Source of the DNA: CAZQFV01 sp964592645
GTDB taxonomy: Bacteria; Chloroflexota; Chloroflexia; DTKN01
Length of the DNA stretch: 64,000 nt
Assembly (NCBI GenBank): GCA_964592645.1
Contig: CAZQFV010000006.1
Coordinates: 62,001-126,000, forward strand
Direction: 5' to 3'
Positions within the stretch are counted from its first letter, which is position 1. Every line of letters starts with the position of its first letter. Below are positions 52,973 to 60,290 of this stretch, one piece after another. The position numbers and the translations under genes are program-made. The notes beneath the pieces are model-generated. The model ran no database searches. It worked only from the letters and a program-made list of their open reading frames with translations, and was not told where the DNA came from.

Positions 52973-53737
52973 TCAGCGATTCAACCCATAGATCAGCCTC
53001 AGCCCCTCCAGCGTCAGCCATGGGTCCACGGCCTGGAAGACGCGCGTCTCCCGGGCGATGAGCTCGGCCAGCCCGCCGGTAGCGATGACCCGCATATCGT
53101 CGCCCAGCTCCCGGCGGAAGCGGGCCACCATGCCCTCTACCAGGCCGACATAGCCAAAGAAGAGGCCGGACTGCATGCTGTGGACCGTATTGCGCCCAAT
53201 CACCTGGGGCGGAGGCGCGATCTCCACCCGCGGCAGCTTGGCGGTGCGCTCCGCCAGTGCCCAGGCGGCGACGCCGACACCCGGGGCGATGGCCCCGCCC
53301 AGGTAGTCCCCCTCGGCGGAGATGGCATCGAAAGTCGTGGCCGTGCCAAAGTCCACGACGCAGGCCGGCCCGCCGTACTTGCGAAAGGCCGCGGCGGCGT
53401 CCAGTACCCGGTCGGCCCCTACCTCGCGGGGGTTGTCCACGCGCAGGCGCACGCCGGTGCGGACGCCGGCGTCCACCACTAGCGGGTCCACCCCAACATA
53501 GCGCTGGCACAGCTCTACGAAGACTCCCGTCAGCTGGGGGACGACACTGGCCAGGGCCGCATCGTGAATGTCGGCGGGCTGCCGGCCGGCATGCTGCAGT
53601 TGGACCAGCAGCAGCGGGCCGTACTCATCGGCCATGCGCTCGCGGCCGGTGGCGATGCGCCAGTGATGGGCCAGGGTCTCGCCATCGTAGAGCCCCAGGA
53701 CGATATTGGTGTTGCCGATGTCGACACAGAGAAGCAT
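52973..53737 (-). CDS. coaX: Type III pantothenate kinase
   Basis: The 254-residue enzyme phosphorylates pantothenate, the first step of CoA synthesis. It begins MLLCVDIGNTNIVLGLYDG (phosphate-binding Asp), and carries NPREVGADRVLDAAAA, CVVDFGTATTFD and GGAIAPGVG. The ATG at 53737 has GGAGGT six bases upstream. Its neighbours are an ECF vitamin transporter in the same direction, which suggests pantothenate uptake and use. Confidence 0.95.
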   Translation of the reverse strand: MLLCVDIGNTNIVLGLYDGETLAHHWRIATGRERMADEYGPLLLVQLQHAGRQPADIHDAALASVVPQLTGVFVELCQRYVGVDPLVVDAGVRTGVRLRVDNPREVGADRVLDAAAAFRKYGGPACVVDFGTATTFDAISAEGDYLGGAIAPGVGVAAWALAERTAKLPRVEIAPPPQVIGRNTVHSMQSGLFFGYVGLVEGMVARFRRELGDDMRVIATGGLAELIARETRVFQAVDPWLTLEGLRLIYGLNR

Positions 53738-53830
53738 GCGGATACCTCCTGGCGGCGCAGGGTAATCCCTGGCGCGGCGCAAAAGCCGAAACGGGAGAAC
53801 CTTTCTCTCCCTATCTCACGCCTTCACGTT

Positions 53831-54604
53831 TCAGTCCTGCAGGATGCGCGCCCCTTTCCTGCCCACCTCGATCTGCTTCCATGCGGCCACGACCGCCACG
53901 GTGAGGACCACCGCGACGACGACTTCCGGCAAGCCGTTGGTCAGGCCGATGGCCAGGAGCAGGCTCCAGGGGAGCGGCGGGTTGGCCACCCCGGCGCTGC
54001 TCAGGACCCCCAGCATCGTCAGCACGAGCACCGTGTTGGTCAACGTCCCGACCACGGCGGCAGCCCCGCCGGCCGCCAGCTCGCTGTGCGTGGCCAGGAC
54101 CAGCGCCAGGCCGGCCAGGGCCAGGAGCCCCAGCACCAGGCAGGAGATCAGCACCAGCCGCTGCAGGCCGGCGTCGCCCCCCAGCAGCGTCGTGCCGTAG
54201 CCCAGGATGGGGCCGAGAATGGCCACGGCCAGGATCAGCCCCAGGACCAGGATCGGCTTCCAGCGCCGCGGGGCGCGCACCAGCCGGTAGGCCAGGTAGG
54301 CCATAGGGCCGATGAAGAGCCGCGGAAGCACCGAGAGCAGGGGGTTGCGGAAGTAGAGGTCGCCCGGCCCGGTCGGCGCCCAGTAGGCCCAGAGCAGGCT
54401 GGAGAGGCCAAAGAGCAGGCCGATGATCAACCCCACGATGGGTCCCTCCAGGACGGCCCCGATGATCACCGGGATATGGATCAGGGTGATCGCGGTTCCC
54501 AGGAGAAAGGGAATGTACCCCAGGCGCAGCGGAGGCGCCCCCAACAGGATGACGATGGCGATCATGGCGGCGGTGATGGCGATCTGGCGGGTGGTGATTT
54601 TCAT
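53831..54604 (-). CDS. ECF transporter substrate-binding S component
   Basis: The 257-residue membrane protein opens MKITTRQIAITAAMIAIVIL and has the ITLIHIPVIIGAVLEGPIVG segment of PF12822-type S components (PanT/FolT-like). About six helices follow. GGAGG precedes ATG 54604. It is the substrate-specific part of the transporter formed with EcfT and the two ATPases upstream. Pantothenate is a plausible substrate because coaX is next, but this is inferred. Confidence 0.85.
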   Translation of the reverse strand: MKITTRQIAITAAMIAIVILLGAPPLRLGYIPFLLGTAITLIHIPVIIGAVLEGPIVGLIIGLLFGLSSLLWAYWAPTGPGDLYFRNPLLSVLPRLFIGPMAYLAYRLVRAPRRWKPILVLGLILAVAILGPILGYGTTLLGGDAGLQRLVLISCLVLGLLALAGLALVLATHSELAAGGAAAVVGTLTNTVLVLTMLGVLSSAGVANPPLPWSLLLAIGLTNGLPEVVVAVVLTVAVVAAWKQIEVGRKGARILQD

Positions 54605-54662
54605 TTCCAACCTCCTCATTCTACGCTCCACGGACGGTCCGACACGCTAGTTTCCCCGGCGA

Positions 54663-55553
54663 TCACCTCCCCAGCAGTCCTCGCAGCCCCAGGGCCGCGG
54701 CCTGTTCCACCGGACCCAAGTCCACGATCCACAGGGCCACGACGACGACGACGGCCAACACGAGGGCGGCGACATCGGCCGGCCGCATCCGCAGGCGCAC
54801 CAGGTGAGTCCGGCCCTTGCCCCCCACGTATCCGCGGGCCTCCAACGCCACCGCCAGTTCCTCGGCGCGGCGCAGCGCGGCCAGGAACAGGGGAACCAGC
54901 AACGGCAGCACGCCGCGCACCCGGCGCAGCAGGCCCCCGCGTCGCCGGCCGAAATCGGCGCCCCGCGCCGCCTGGGCCTTCATGAGCCGCTCCAACTCCT
55001 CGCCCAGCAGTGGGACAAAACGCAGGGCAATCGTCAACACCAGGGCGACCTCGTGCGCCGGCAGCCCCAGGCGCTGCCATGGGCGCAGCATACCCTCGAT
55101 CCCGTGGACAACTTCGGTGACATCGGCGATGGCCGTCAGCAGCGTCAGCAGCAGGACGACATCCACCATGCTCAACAGGAGGACCCCCAGGGAGATCAGG
55201 CCGGCCCCGCTGATCACCACCGGCCCCCAGGAAAAGATCGCCAGGCTGCCCTCGGCAACGGCCTGGCGGTGGGGATAGAAGAGCAGTTGCAGCAGGGGGG
55301 CCACGAGGAACAGGGGCAGCAGCGGGCGCAGACCGCGCAGCGCATACGCCCAGGGGAACCGCGCCAGGGCCAGCAAGGCCAGGGCCAGCAACAGCCCGAC
55401 CAGGACGACGGCCGGCCCGGCCCGCAACATCAGCGCGAGCATCAGCAGGCCGACCGAGGTCAGCTTGACCCGCGGGTCCAGGCGGTGCAGGATCGAGCCG
55501 GTGGGCAGATACCGGCCGATGGCCAGGAAGCGCAACACCTCGAACTCGCTCAT
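54663..55553 (-). CDS. ecfT: ECF transporter transmembrane protein EcfT
   Basis: The 296-residue protein has about six helices with the EcfT coupling motifs MKAQAARGAD and ALEARGYVGG (A-R-G type) and SILHRLDPRVKLTSV near its start. It joins the S component to the ATPases. It overlaps the preceding ATPase gene (ATGA), so the order ecfA1-ecfA2-ecfT is co-translated. Confidence 0.92.
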   Translation of the reverse strand: MSEFEVLRFLAIGRYLPTGSILHRLDPRVKLTSVGLLMLALMLRAGPAVVLVGLLLALALLALARFPWAYALRGLRPLLPLFLVAPLLQLLFYPHRQAVAEGSLAIFSWGPVVISGAGLISLGVLLLSMVDVVLLLTLLTAIADVTEVVHGIEGMLRPWQRLGLPAHEVALVLTIALRFVPLLGEELERLMKAQAARGADFGRRRGGLLRRVRGVLPLLVPLFLAALRRAEELAVALEARGYVGGKGRTHLVRLRMRPADVAALVLAVVVVVALWIVDLGPVEQAAALGLRGLLGR

Positions 55554-56404
55554 AGCAGTTTTTCCAACACCGGCACCGCCTCCTCCACCGTGATGGCCTC
55601 CGTCGGCGGCAGGAGGCCGGCCTGGACCAGCTCCTCCAGGACCTGGCGGATCGGCGGCAGCTCCAGCCCCAGGGCGAGCAGCTCCTGCCCGTGGGCAAAG
55701 ATCTCCCGCGGGCTGCCCTGCAGCGCGATCTGCCCCTCGGCCAGCACATAGACCCGATCGGCCATCGTGGCTACCTCGGCCATGGTGTGGGTGGCCCAGA
55801 CGATGGCCCGCCCATCCCGGCGGCGCCACGAGTCCAGGAAGGCGAGCAGCTCCCGCCGGCCGCGCGGGTCCAGGCCGGCGGTGGGCTCGTCCAGGACCAG
55901 CACCTGGGGCTCCAATGCCAGGATCCCGGCCAGGGCCGCCCGGCGGCGCTCGCCGCCGCTGAGCCCCATCGTCAGGCGGTTGCCGTAGACCTCGCTTTGC
56001 AGCCCCACCAGCGCCATCGCCCGGCGCACCCGATCCCGCACCTCGTCCCGCGGCAGCCCCATCTGCAAGGGGCCGAAGGCGACATCGTCGGCCACATACT
56101 GCTCAAAGAGCTGGTCCTCGGGGTTTTGAAACAGCAGGGCCACGCGCATCCGCAGGGCGCGCAGGTCCGTCTGCGGGTCGGCCAGGTCCAGGCCGGCCAC
56201 GCGCACCGTACCCGATTGCGGGCGCAGGAGGCCGTTGAGGTGCTGAAGCAGGGTCGATTTGCCCGACCCGGTGGGCCCGATGACGGCGACGACCTCGCCG
56301 GGGTCCACGGTGAACGAGACCCCGCGCAGCGACACGGTCTCCAGCGGCGTGCCGCGCATATAGGTGTGCCAGAGGTCGCGGGCCTCGATCAGCGGTGTCG
56401 TCAT
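55550..56404 (-). CDS. ecfA2: ECF transporter ATP-binding protein EcfA2
   Basis: The 284-residue ATPase has Walker A GPTGSGKSTL, Q-loop LLFQNPEDQLF, signature MGLSGGERRRAALAG, Walker B VLVLDEPTAGLDP and the switch His in WATHTMAEV. It forms the heterodimer with EcfA1. Its ATG at 56404 overlaps the ecfA1 stop. Confidence 0.92.
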   Translation of the reverse strand: MTTPLIEARDLWHTYMRGTPLETVSLRGVSFTVDPGEVVAVIGPTGSGKSTLLQHLNGLLRPQSGTVRVAGLDLADPQTDLRALRMRVALLFQNPEDQLFEQYVADDVAFGPLQMGLPRDEVRDRVRRAMALVGLQSEVYGNRLTMGLSGGERRRAALAGILALEPQVLVLDEPTAGLDPRGRRELLAFLDSWRRRDGRAIVWATHTMAEVATMADRVYVLAEGQIALQGSPREIFAHGQELLALGLELPPIRQVLEELVQAGLLPPTEAITVEEAVPVLEKLL

Positions 56405-57258
56405 AGGGTGGCTCCCAGGGCGTGCGCCCGCAGCGCCGCGGCAAGCTCGGCTGCCGTAAGGAGGTCCACCGGGAAGGCCGGCCAGCGCGCCTGCAGCTGC
56501 CGGGCCACCTGCGCCATCGGCGAGCCATCGAGTCCCACGCCGCGCAGGAACGGTTCGTCGGTCAGGACCTCGCGTGGTGGACCCTGCCGGGCAATGCGGC
56601 CGGCCTCCAGGACCACCACGCGCTCGGCAGCGGCAGCCTCCTCGATATCCTGGGTGATGGCAACGACGGTCATCCCCCCGCGGTGCAGTTCGTGGACAAC
56701 CTGGTGCACGGCGCGCCGGCCGGCCGGGTCCAGCATGGCGGTCGCCTCGTCCAGCACCAGGCAGGCCGGGCGCATCGCCAGGGCGCCGGCCAGGGCCAGG
56801 CGTTGCCGCTGTCCCCCGGAAAGGTGCCGCGGCGAACGCCGGCGCAGCGCCGCCAGGCCCACGGCCTCCAGCGCCCAGTCCACGCGCCGCCGCAGCTCCT
56901 CGGAGGGCAGCCCCAGGTTCTCCGGCCCAAAGGCGACATCTTCCTCCACCACCAGCGAAACGACCTGCGTGTCGGGGTCCTGGAAGACCATGGCCACGGC
57001 CAGGCGGATCTCGCGCCAATGAGCCCGCTCCCGGGTATTCAGGCCCCGCACCCATACGTCGCCCGCGGTGGGCAACAGGAGCGCGTTCAGGTGCCGGGCC
57101 AGGGTCGATTTGCCCGAGCCATTGGCCCCGAGGATGGCTACCCGCTCACCGGCCGCGATCTCCAGGTCGATGCCCCGAAGGGCCGTGATGGCCCGCTCCG
57201 TACCGGCGTGGTAGGTAAAGTGTACCCCCTGGAGTCGGATCAGTGCGTCGGCTGCCAT
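56401..57258 (-). CDS. ecfA1: ECF transporter ATP-binding protein EcfA1
   Basis: The 285-residue ATPase has Walker A GANGSGKSTL, Q-loop MVFQDPDTQVV, signature HLSGGQRQRLALAG and Walker B CLVLDEATAMLDP; the switch position reads AITQDIEEA, with Gln in place of the usual His. It is the first gene of the ECF operon. ATG 57258 is used; a GTG three bases upstream is also possible. An intrinsic terminator lies 25 bases before the ATG, so expression appears to be controlled by attenuation. Confidence 0.92.
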   Translation of the reverse strand: MAADALIRLQGVHFTYHAGTERAITALRGIDLEIAAGERVAILGANGSGKSTLARHLNALLLPTAGDVWVRGLNTRERAHWREIRLAVAMVFQDPDTQVVSLVVEEDVAFGPENLGLPSEELRRRVDWALEAVGLAALRRRSPRHLSGGQRQRLALAGALAMRPACLVLDEATAMLDPAGRRAVHQVVHELHRGGMTVVAITQDIEEAAAAERVVVLEAGRIARQGPPREVLTDEPFLRGVGLDGSPMAQVARQLQARWPAFPVDLLTAAELAAALRAHALGATL

Positions 57259-57282
57259 CACTATCTAACCGCCTGGGTTCCC

Positions 57283-57315
57283 CAAAACAAAAACGCCCCC
57301 GGTGATACCGGAGGC
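57283..57315 (-). terminator. Intrinsic terminator (attenuator) before the ECF operon
   Basis: On the minus strand GCCTCCGGT (57315-57307) pairs with ACCGGGGGC (57303-57295) over nine pairs with one U.G, around a three-base loop, followed by GTTTTTGTTTT. It sits between the promoter and the first gene, so it must be bypassed for the operon to be made. Confidence 0.85.
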
Positions 57316-57416
57316 AGCCATAGCAGTGGGCCTATTCCGCCGTCTCGGTCGCACCGCGATCCCAGCGACGATCCTGTTGCCAGAGTCCCTGCTCACCGTC
57401 CTTGCGGATCGATGGC
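57316..57416 (-). promoter_or_regulatory. Candidate riboswitch-type leader of the ECF operon
   Basis: About 100 nt of RNA separate the predicted transcription start from the terminator. ACCGAGACGGC (57349-57339) can pair with the 5' arm of the terminator if two bases bulge, which could make an anti-terminator. The leader does not show the T-box, THF, TPP or cobalamin hallmarks I know. Regulation by attenuation is an inference. Confidence 0.45.
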
Positions 57417-57422
57417 AGGATC

Positions 57423-57451
57423 ATTATACCACAGCCCAGGGCCGGCCGCAA
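57423..57451 (-). promoter_or_regulatory. Promoter of the ECF transporter operon
   Basis: On the minus strand TTGCGG (57451-57446), 17 bases and TATAAT (57428-57423) mark a likely sigma-70 promoter, with a leader of about 155 nt to the ecfA1 start. Confidence 0.7.
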
Positions 57452-57496
57452 CTTCAGAGCGCCTAACAAGACCGGTTTGGGGTGTATAATGGCCGT

Positions 57497-58181
57497 ATGG
57501 CCAAACCAATCTTACCCGACGAACTCTGGAGCATCGTGGTTCCCCTGCTACCACCGGAGCCGCCCAAGCCCAAAGGAGGACGACCTCGCGTGCCCAATCG
57601 CGCAGCGCTCACCGGCATTATCTTTGTCCTGCGAACCGGCATCCCGTGGGAGATGCTGCCCCAAGAACTGGGCTGCGGTTCCGGGATGACCTGTTGGCGG
57701 CGCTTGCGTGATTGGCAGCAAGCCGGCATCTGGCGCCAGGTGCACCAGACGCTGCTGGACCAACTGGGCGCAGCCGACCAAATCGATTGGTCGCGGGCCT
57801 CGCTCGACTCGGCGAGTGTTCCCGCCCCCGGGGGGCGCTGAAACCGGCCCGAATCCGACAGATTGCGGCAAATCGGGCTCGAAGCGCCATATTGTGGTCG
57901 ACCGCGGAGGACCCCCCCTCGCGGTGACCCGGTCGGCAGCCAACGTCCACGACGCGCGGATGCTGGAGGCGACCATCGATGCCATCGATCCGATCAAGCG
58001 TCCGCGCGGCCGGCCGCGGAAGCGGCCCGCCAAGCTGCATGCGGACAAAGGGTATGACTTCCCGCGTTGTCGGCAGGCGCTGCGCAAGCGGCACATCAAG
58101 CCACGGATCGCACGACGCCGGATCGATTCGCGCGCCCGCCTGGGCCGGCACCGCCGGATAGTCGAGCGGACGCTCTCCTGA
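57497..58181 (+). pseudogene. IS5-family transposase, frameshifted and 3'-truncated
   Basis: The N-terminal part, from ATG 57497 (MAKPILPDELW; LTGIIFVLRTGIPWEMLP), is an IS5-type DUF4096 domain. At a run of six G (57830-57835) the frame breaks: the expected GGAETGPNPTDCGKSGSKRH continues one base downstream in phase (a +1 or -2 shift). The DDE-like part NVHDARMLEATID and LHADKGYD follows and stops at VERTLS, short of the usual final 35-45 residues. Some relatives use two frames at this point, but the missing end argues for an inactive remnant. I saw no clear pair of terminal inverted repeats. Confidence 0.85.
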
Positions 58182-58237
58182 AGGCAAAAAGAAGGGCCAG
58201 GGGAAACAGCCAACCATGCTTCAGGAGATACCAGTAG

Positions 58238-58266
58238 TTGACAGGCTCCCCCTCCCGTGGTACACT
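58238..58266 (+). promoter_or_regulatory. Sigma-70 promoter of a small membrane protein gene
   Basis: TTGACA (58238-58243), 17 bases and TACACT (58261-58266) lie 30 bases before the ATG at 58297. Confidence 0.8.
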
Positions 58267-58296
58267 ACCGCCACTGAAGAGTATCGGAGGTCACGT

Positions 58297-58533
58297 ATGG
58301 AGACGCGGGAAACAGAACAGCGCCAGTGGGGCGGTCCCCTGTGGGTCCTGATCCTCATCGCCCTCGTGATTACCGTCGCCGTCGTGTTGATCCTCCTGCC
58401 CCGCCCGTTTGCCTATATCACCCCACCCCCGACCGCCGCTCCCTGGACCGCCGCTCCCGGCCTGTACACGATCCCCACCGTGCTGGTCCCCACCCCCACG
58501 GTGCCCCCGCCCGCCGTCTCGCCCACACCCTAG
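58297..58533 (+). CDS. Small single-span membrane protein, unknown function
   Basis: The 78-residue protein has a short charged N-terminus, one membrane helix (GGPLWVLILIALVITVAVVL) and a Pro/Thr-rich outer tail. GGAGG lies six bases before ATG 58297, and a strong promoter lies upstream, so it is probably a real gene despite its size. No family is recognised. Confidence 0.7.
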   Translation: METRETEQRQWGGPLWVLILIALVITVAVVLILLPRPFAYITPPPTAAPWTAAPGLYTIPTVLVPTPTVPPPAVSPTP

Positions 58534-58540
58534 CGCATTT

Positions 58541-58615
58541 CCGGCGAGGATGGCTGGCATTGCCGTAGGGACAACCCTTGCCCCTGCAAGAACGCCCCTA
58601 CAATCCATGGCGGCG
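58541..58615. repeat. GC-rich dispersed repeat, copy c
   Basis: GCGAGGATGGCTGGCATTGC, CAACCCTTGCCCC, TGCAAGAACGCCCC and CATGGCGG match the order seen in copy b (29737-29840). It lacks the longer G-rich block of copies a and b. Confidence 0.65.
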
Positions 58616-58661
58616 ACGCCCCAGGGCCGCTGGGAACCGCGCATTCCACGCCGGCCCCGGC

Positions 58662-59657
58662 TCAACCGGCCCCCTGGTAGGGGTCGGATTCCGGCGCAAA
58701 GGCCTGTCGCAGCCCCTCCCCGCCGAGCCCCGCGCCCAGGGCGACCATCAGCTTGAGGCGGGCCTTGGGGCCGTTCACCCCCCCGGCAAAGAGGACGCCG
58801 GCCGCAGCCTGTTCGCGGTGCGCGCCGGCATAGCCATAGTGGTCGCCCACCCAGCCGGCCGGGCAGCGCGAGGTGACAACCACGGCCACGCCCCGCTCCA
58901 CCGCCTCGCGGATCGTCGGCATCCACCAGGGAGGCACACGCCCCCCGCCCAACGTCTCCAGCACAACCCCGCGCATCCCCCACTCCACGGCGTAGCGCAG
59001 CAGGTCGTCGGCCATCCCCACGGCCAGCTTGATGAGCAGGACCCGTTCCTCCAGCCGCTCCGTCGCCAGGACCTGCCGCGCCGGCCGGCCCAGCAGGACC
59101 ACCCGCTCCCCCTCGACCCGCCCCAGCGGCCCCCAGAAGGGCGACTGGAACGTCCGTGGGCTGGTCGTGTGCATCTTGGTCACCAGCCGGGCCGCGTGAA
59201 TCTCGTCCTCCATCACCACGACGGCGCCGAGCCCCCGCGACTGGGGGGCCGCCGCCACACGCAGCGCCGCCTGCAGGTTGGCCAGGCCCTCGTAGCCGGG
59301 GTCGGAGGCGGCGCGCATCGCCCCGGTCAACACGATGGGCACATCCCCGGACACCGTCAGGTCGAGCAGGTAGGCGGTCTCTTCCATCGTGTCCGTGCCA
59401 TGGGTAATCACGATCCCCGCGACGCCGGGCTCGCGCACCAGGGATTGGACCCGTTGGCAGATGCCCCACAAGGTTTCCAGCGTAAAGTGGGCACTGGGCA
59501 GGCGGCAGTGCTCCACCACCTCGAGGCGGCCGGCCCAGCGGCCCAGGCGTTGGTAGAGGTCCCGGCCCCCAAGGGTCGGGACGGCGCCCCCCAGGGCCCG
59601 GTCATCGGCCATAGAGATGGTCCCGCCTGTGCTGAGCAATACAACGCGGTCGGACAT
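58662..59657 (-). CDS. L-asparaginase (type I/II family)
   Basis: The 331-residue enzyme hydrolyses asparagine to aspartate and ammonia. Its two catalytic threonine motifs are LLSTGGTISMAD near the start and VITHGTDTMEETA in the middle, with LTGAMRAASDPGYEG between. No export signal is present, so it should be cytoplasmic. A degenerate GGDEF gene lies ten bases upstream on the same strand. Confidence 0.93.
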   Translation of the reverse strand: MSDRVVLLSTGGTISMADDRALGGAVPTLGGRDLYQRLGRWAGRLEVVEHCRLPSAHFTLETLWGICQRVQSLVREPGVAGIVITHGTDTMEETAYLLDLTVSGDVPIVLTGAMRAASDPGYEGLANLQAALRVAAAPQSRGLGAVVVMEDEIHAARLVTKMHTTSPRTFQSPFWGPLGRVEGERVVLLGRPARQVLATERLEERVLLIKLAVGMADDLLRYAVEWGMRGVVLETLGGGRVPPWWMPTIREAVERGVAVVVTSRCPAGWVGDHYGYAGAHREQAAAGVLFAGGVNGPKARLKLMVALGAGLGGEGLRQAFAPESDPYQGAG

Positions 59658-59667
59658 CGGGATCGAT

Positions 59668-60192
59668 TCAGGATCTGGAAGCCGGCATGGGCACGACGAC
59701 CATACGGCGCGCGCTTCCCTTCTTCTTGGCCTCGCGCAGCGCCCACTCGACTTGCTCCAACAGGTTCATCTTGTCCCCCGCATAGTCCTGGGAAGCGGTG
59801 GTGAGGCCGATCCACAACGGCGGTCCTTTCCCCGCTGCTGCGCCGTCGGCCAGTTCCGCCTGGGCCAGCCGGTGGATGCGTTCGGCCAGCTTGATGGCGC
59901 CCGCCTCGTCGGTACAGGGCAGAAGGATGGCCAGGGTACACTCGCTGTAACGGGCCAGGACATCGGCCGTGCGCGTCTGGCGCTTCAGCAGCCTGGACAG
60001 GTGCAGCAATTGCCCAACCGCCCGATCGGGGTCCGGCATGTCGAAGGCCAACAACATGAGCGAAAGGGGATAGTGATAGCGTCGGGCGCGGGCGATCTCT
60101 TCGGCCAAACGCGACCACATCGTCCGCCGGTCATAGAGACCCGTGGCCAAGTCGATGAACGTCTCATAAGAGCGTTCGACCTGCTCCACCAT
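59668..60192 (-). CDS. Degenerate GGDEF-domain protein
   Basis: The 174-residue protein consists almost only of a GGDEF-like fold: it starts with the linker ETFIDLATGLYDRRTMWSRL and has LSLMLLAFDMPD. At the place of R-Y-G-G-D-E-F it reads RYSECTLAIL, so the GTP-binding signature is lost and cyclic-di-GMP synthesis is unlikely. The C-terminal half keeps IGLTTASQDYAGDKMNLLEQVEWALREAK. It may act as a dimerisation or sensing domain. Confidence 0.82.
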   Translation of the reverse strand: MVEQVERSYETFIDLATGLYDRRTMWSRLAEEIARARRYHYPLSLMLLAFDMPDPDRAVGQLLHLSRLLKRQTRTADVLARYSECTLAILLPCTDEAGAIKLAERIHRLAQAELADGAAAGKGPPLWIGLTTASQDYAGDKMNLLEQVEWALREAKKKGSARRMVVVPMPASRS

Positions 60193-60290
60193 CGACGCCT
60201 CCTTCCAGCACTTACGCAGCCCAGCGTACGATATACTGTAGCACGCCGCCGCCGGGTTGTCAACATTTCCGCCGGGACCGCTTCACCCGA

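Noticed and set aside
57316..57416. ECF leader as a T-box
   Set aside because: The TGGnACCGCG anti-terminator motif and the long stem I pattern were not found; the leader is too short.
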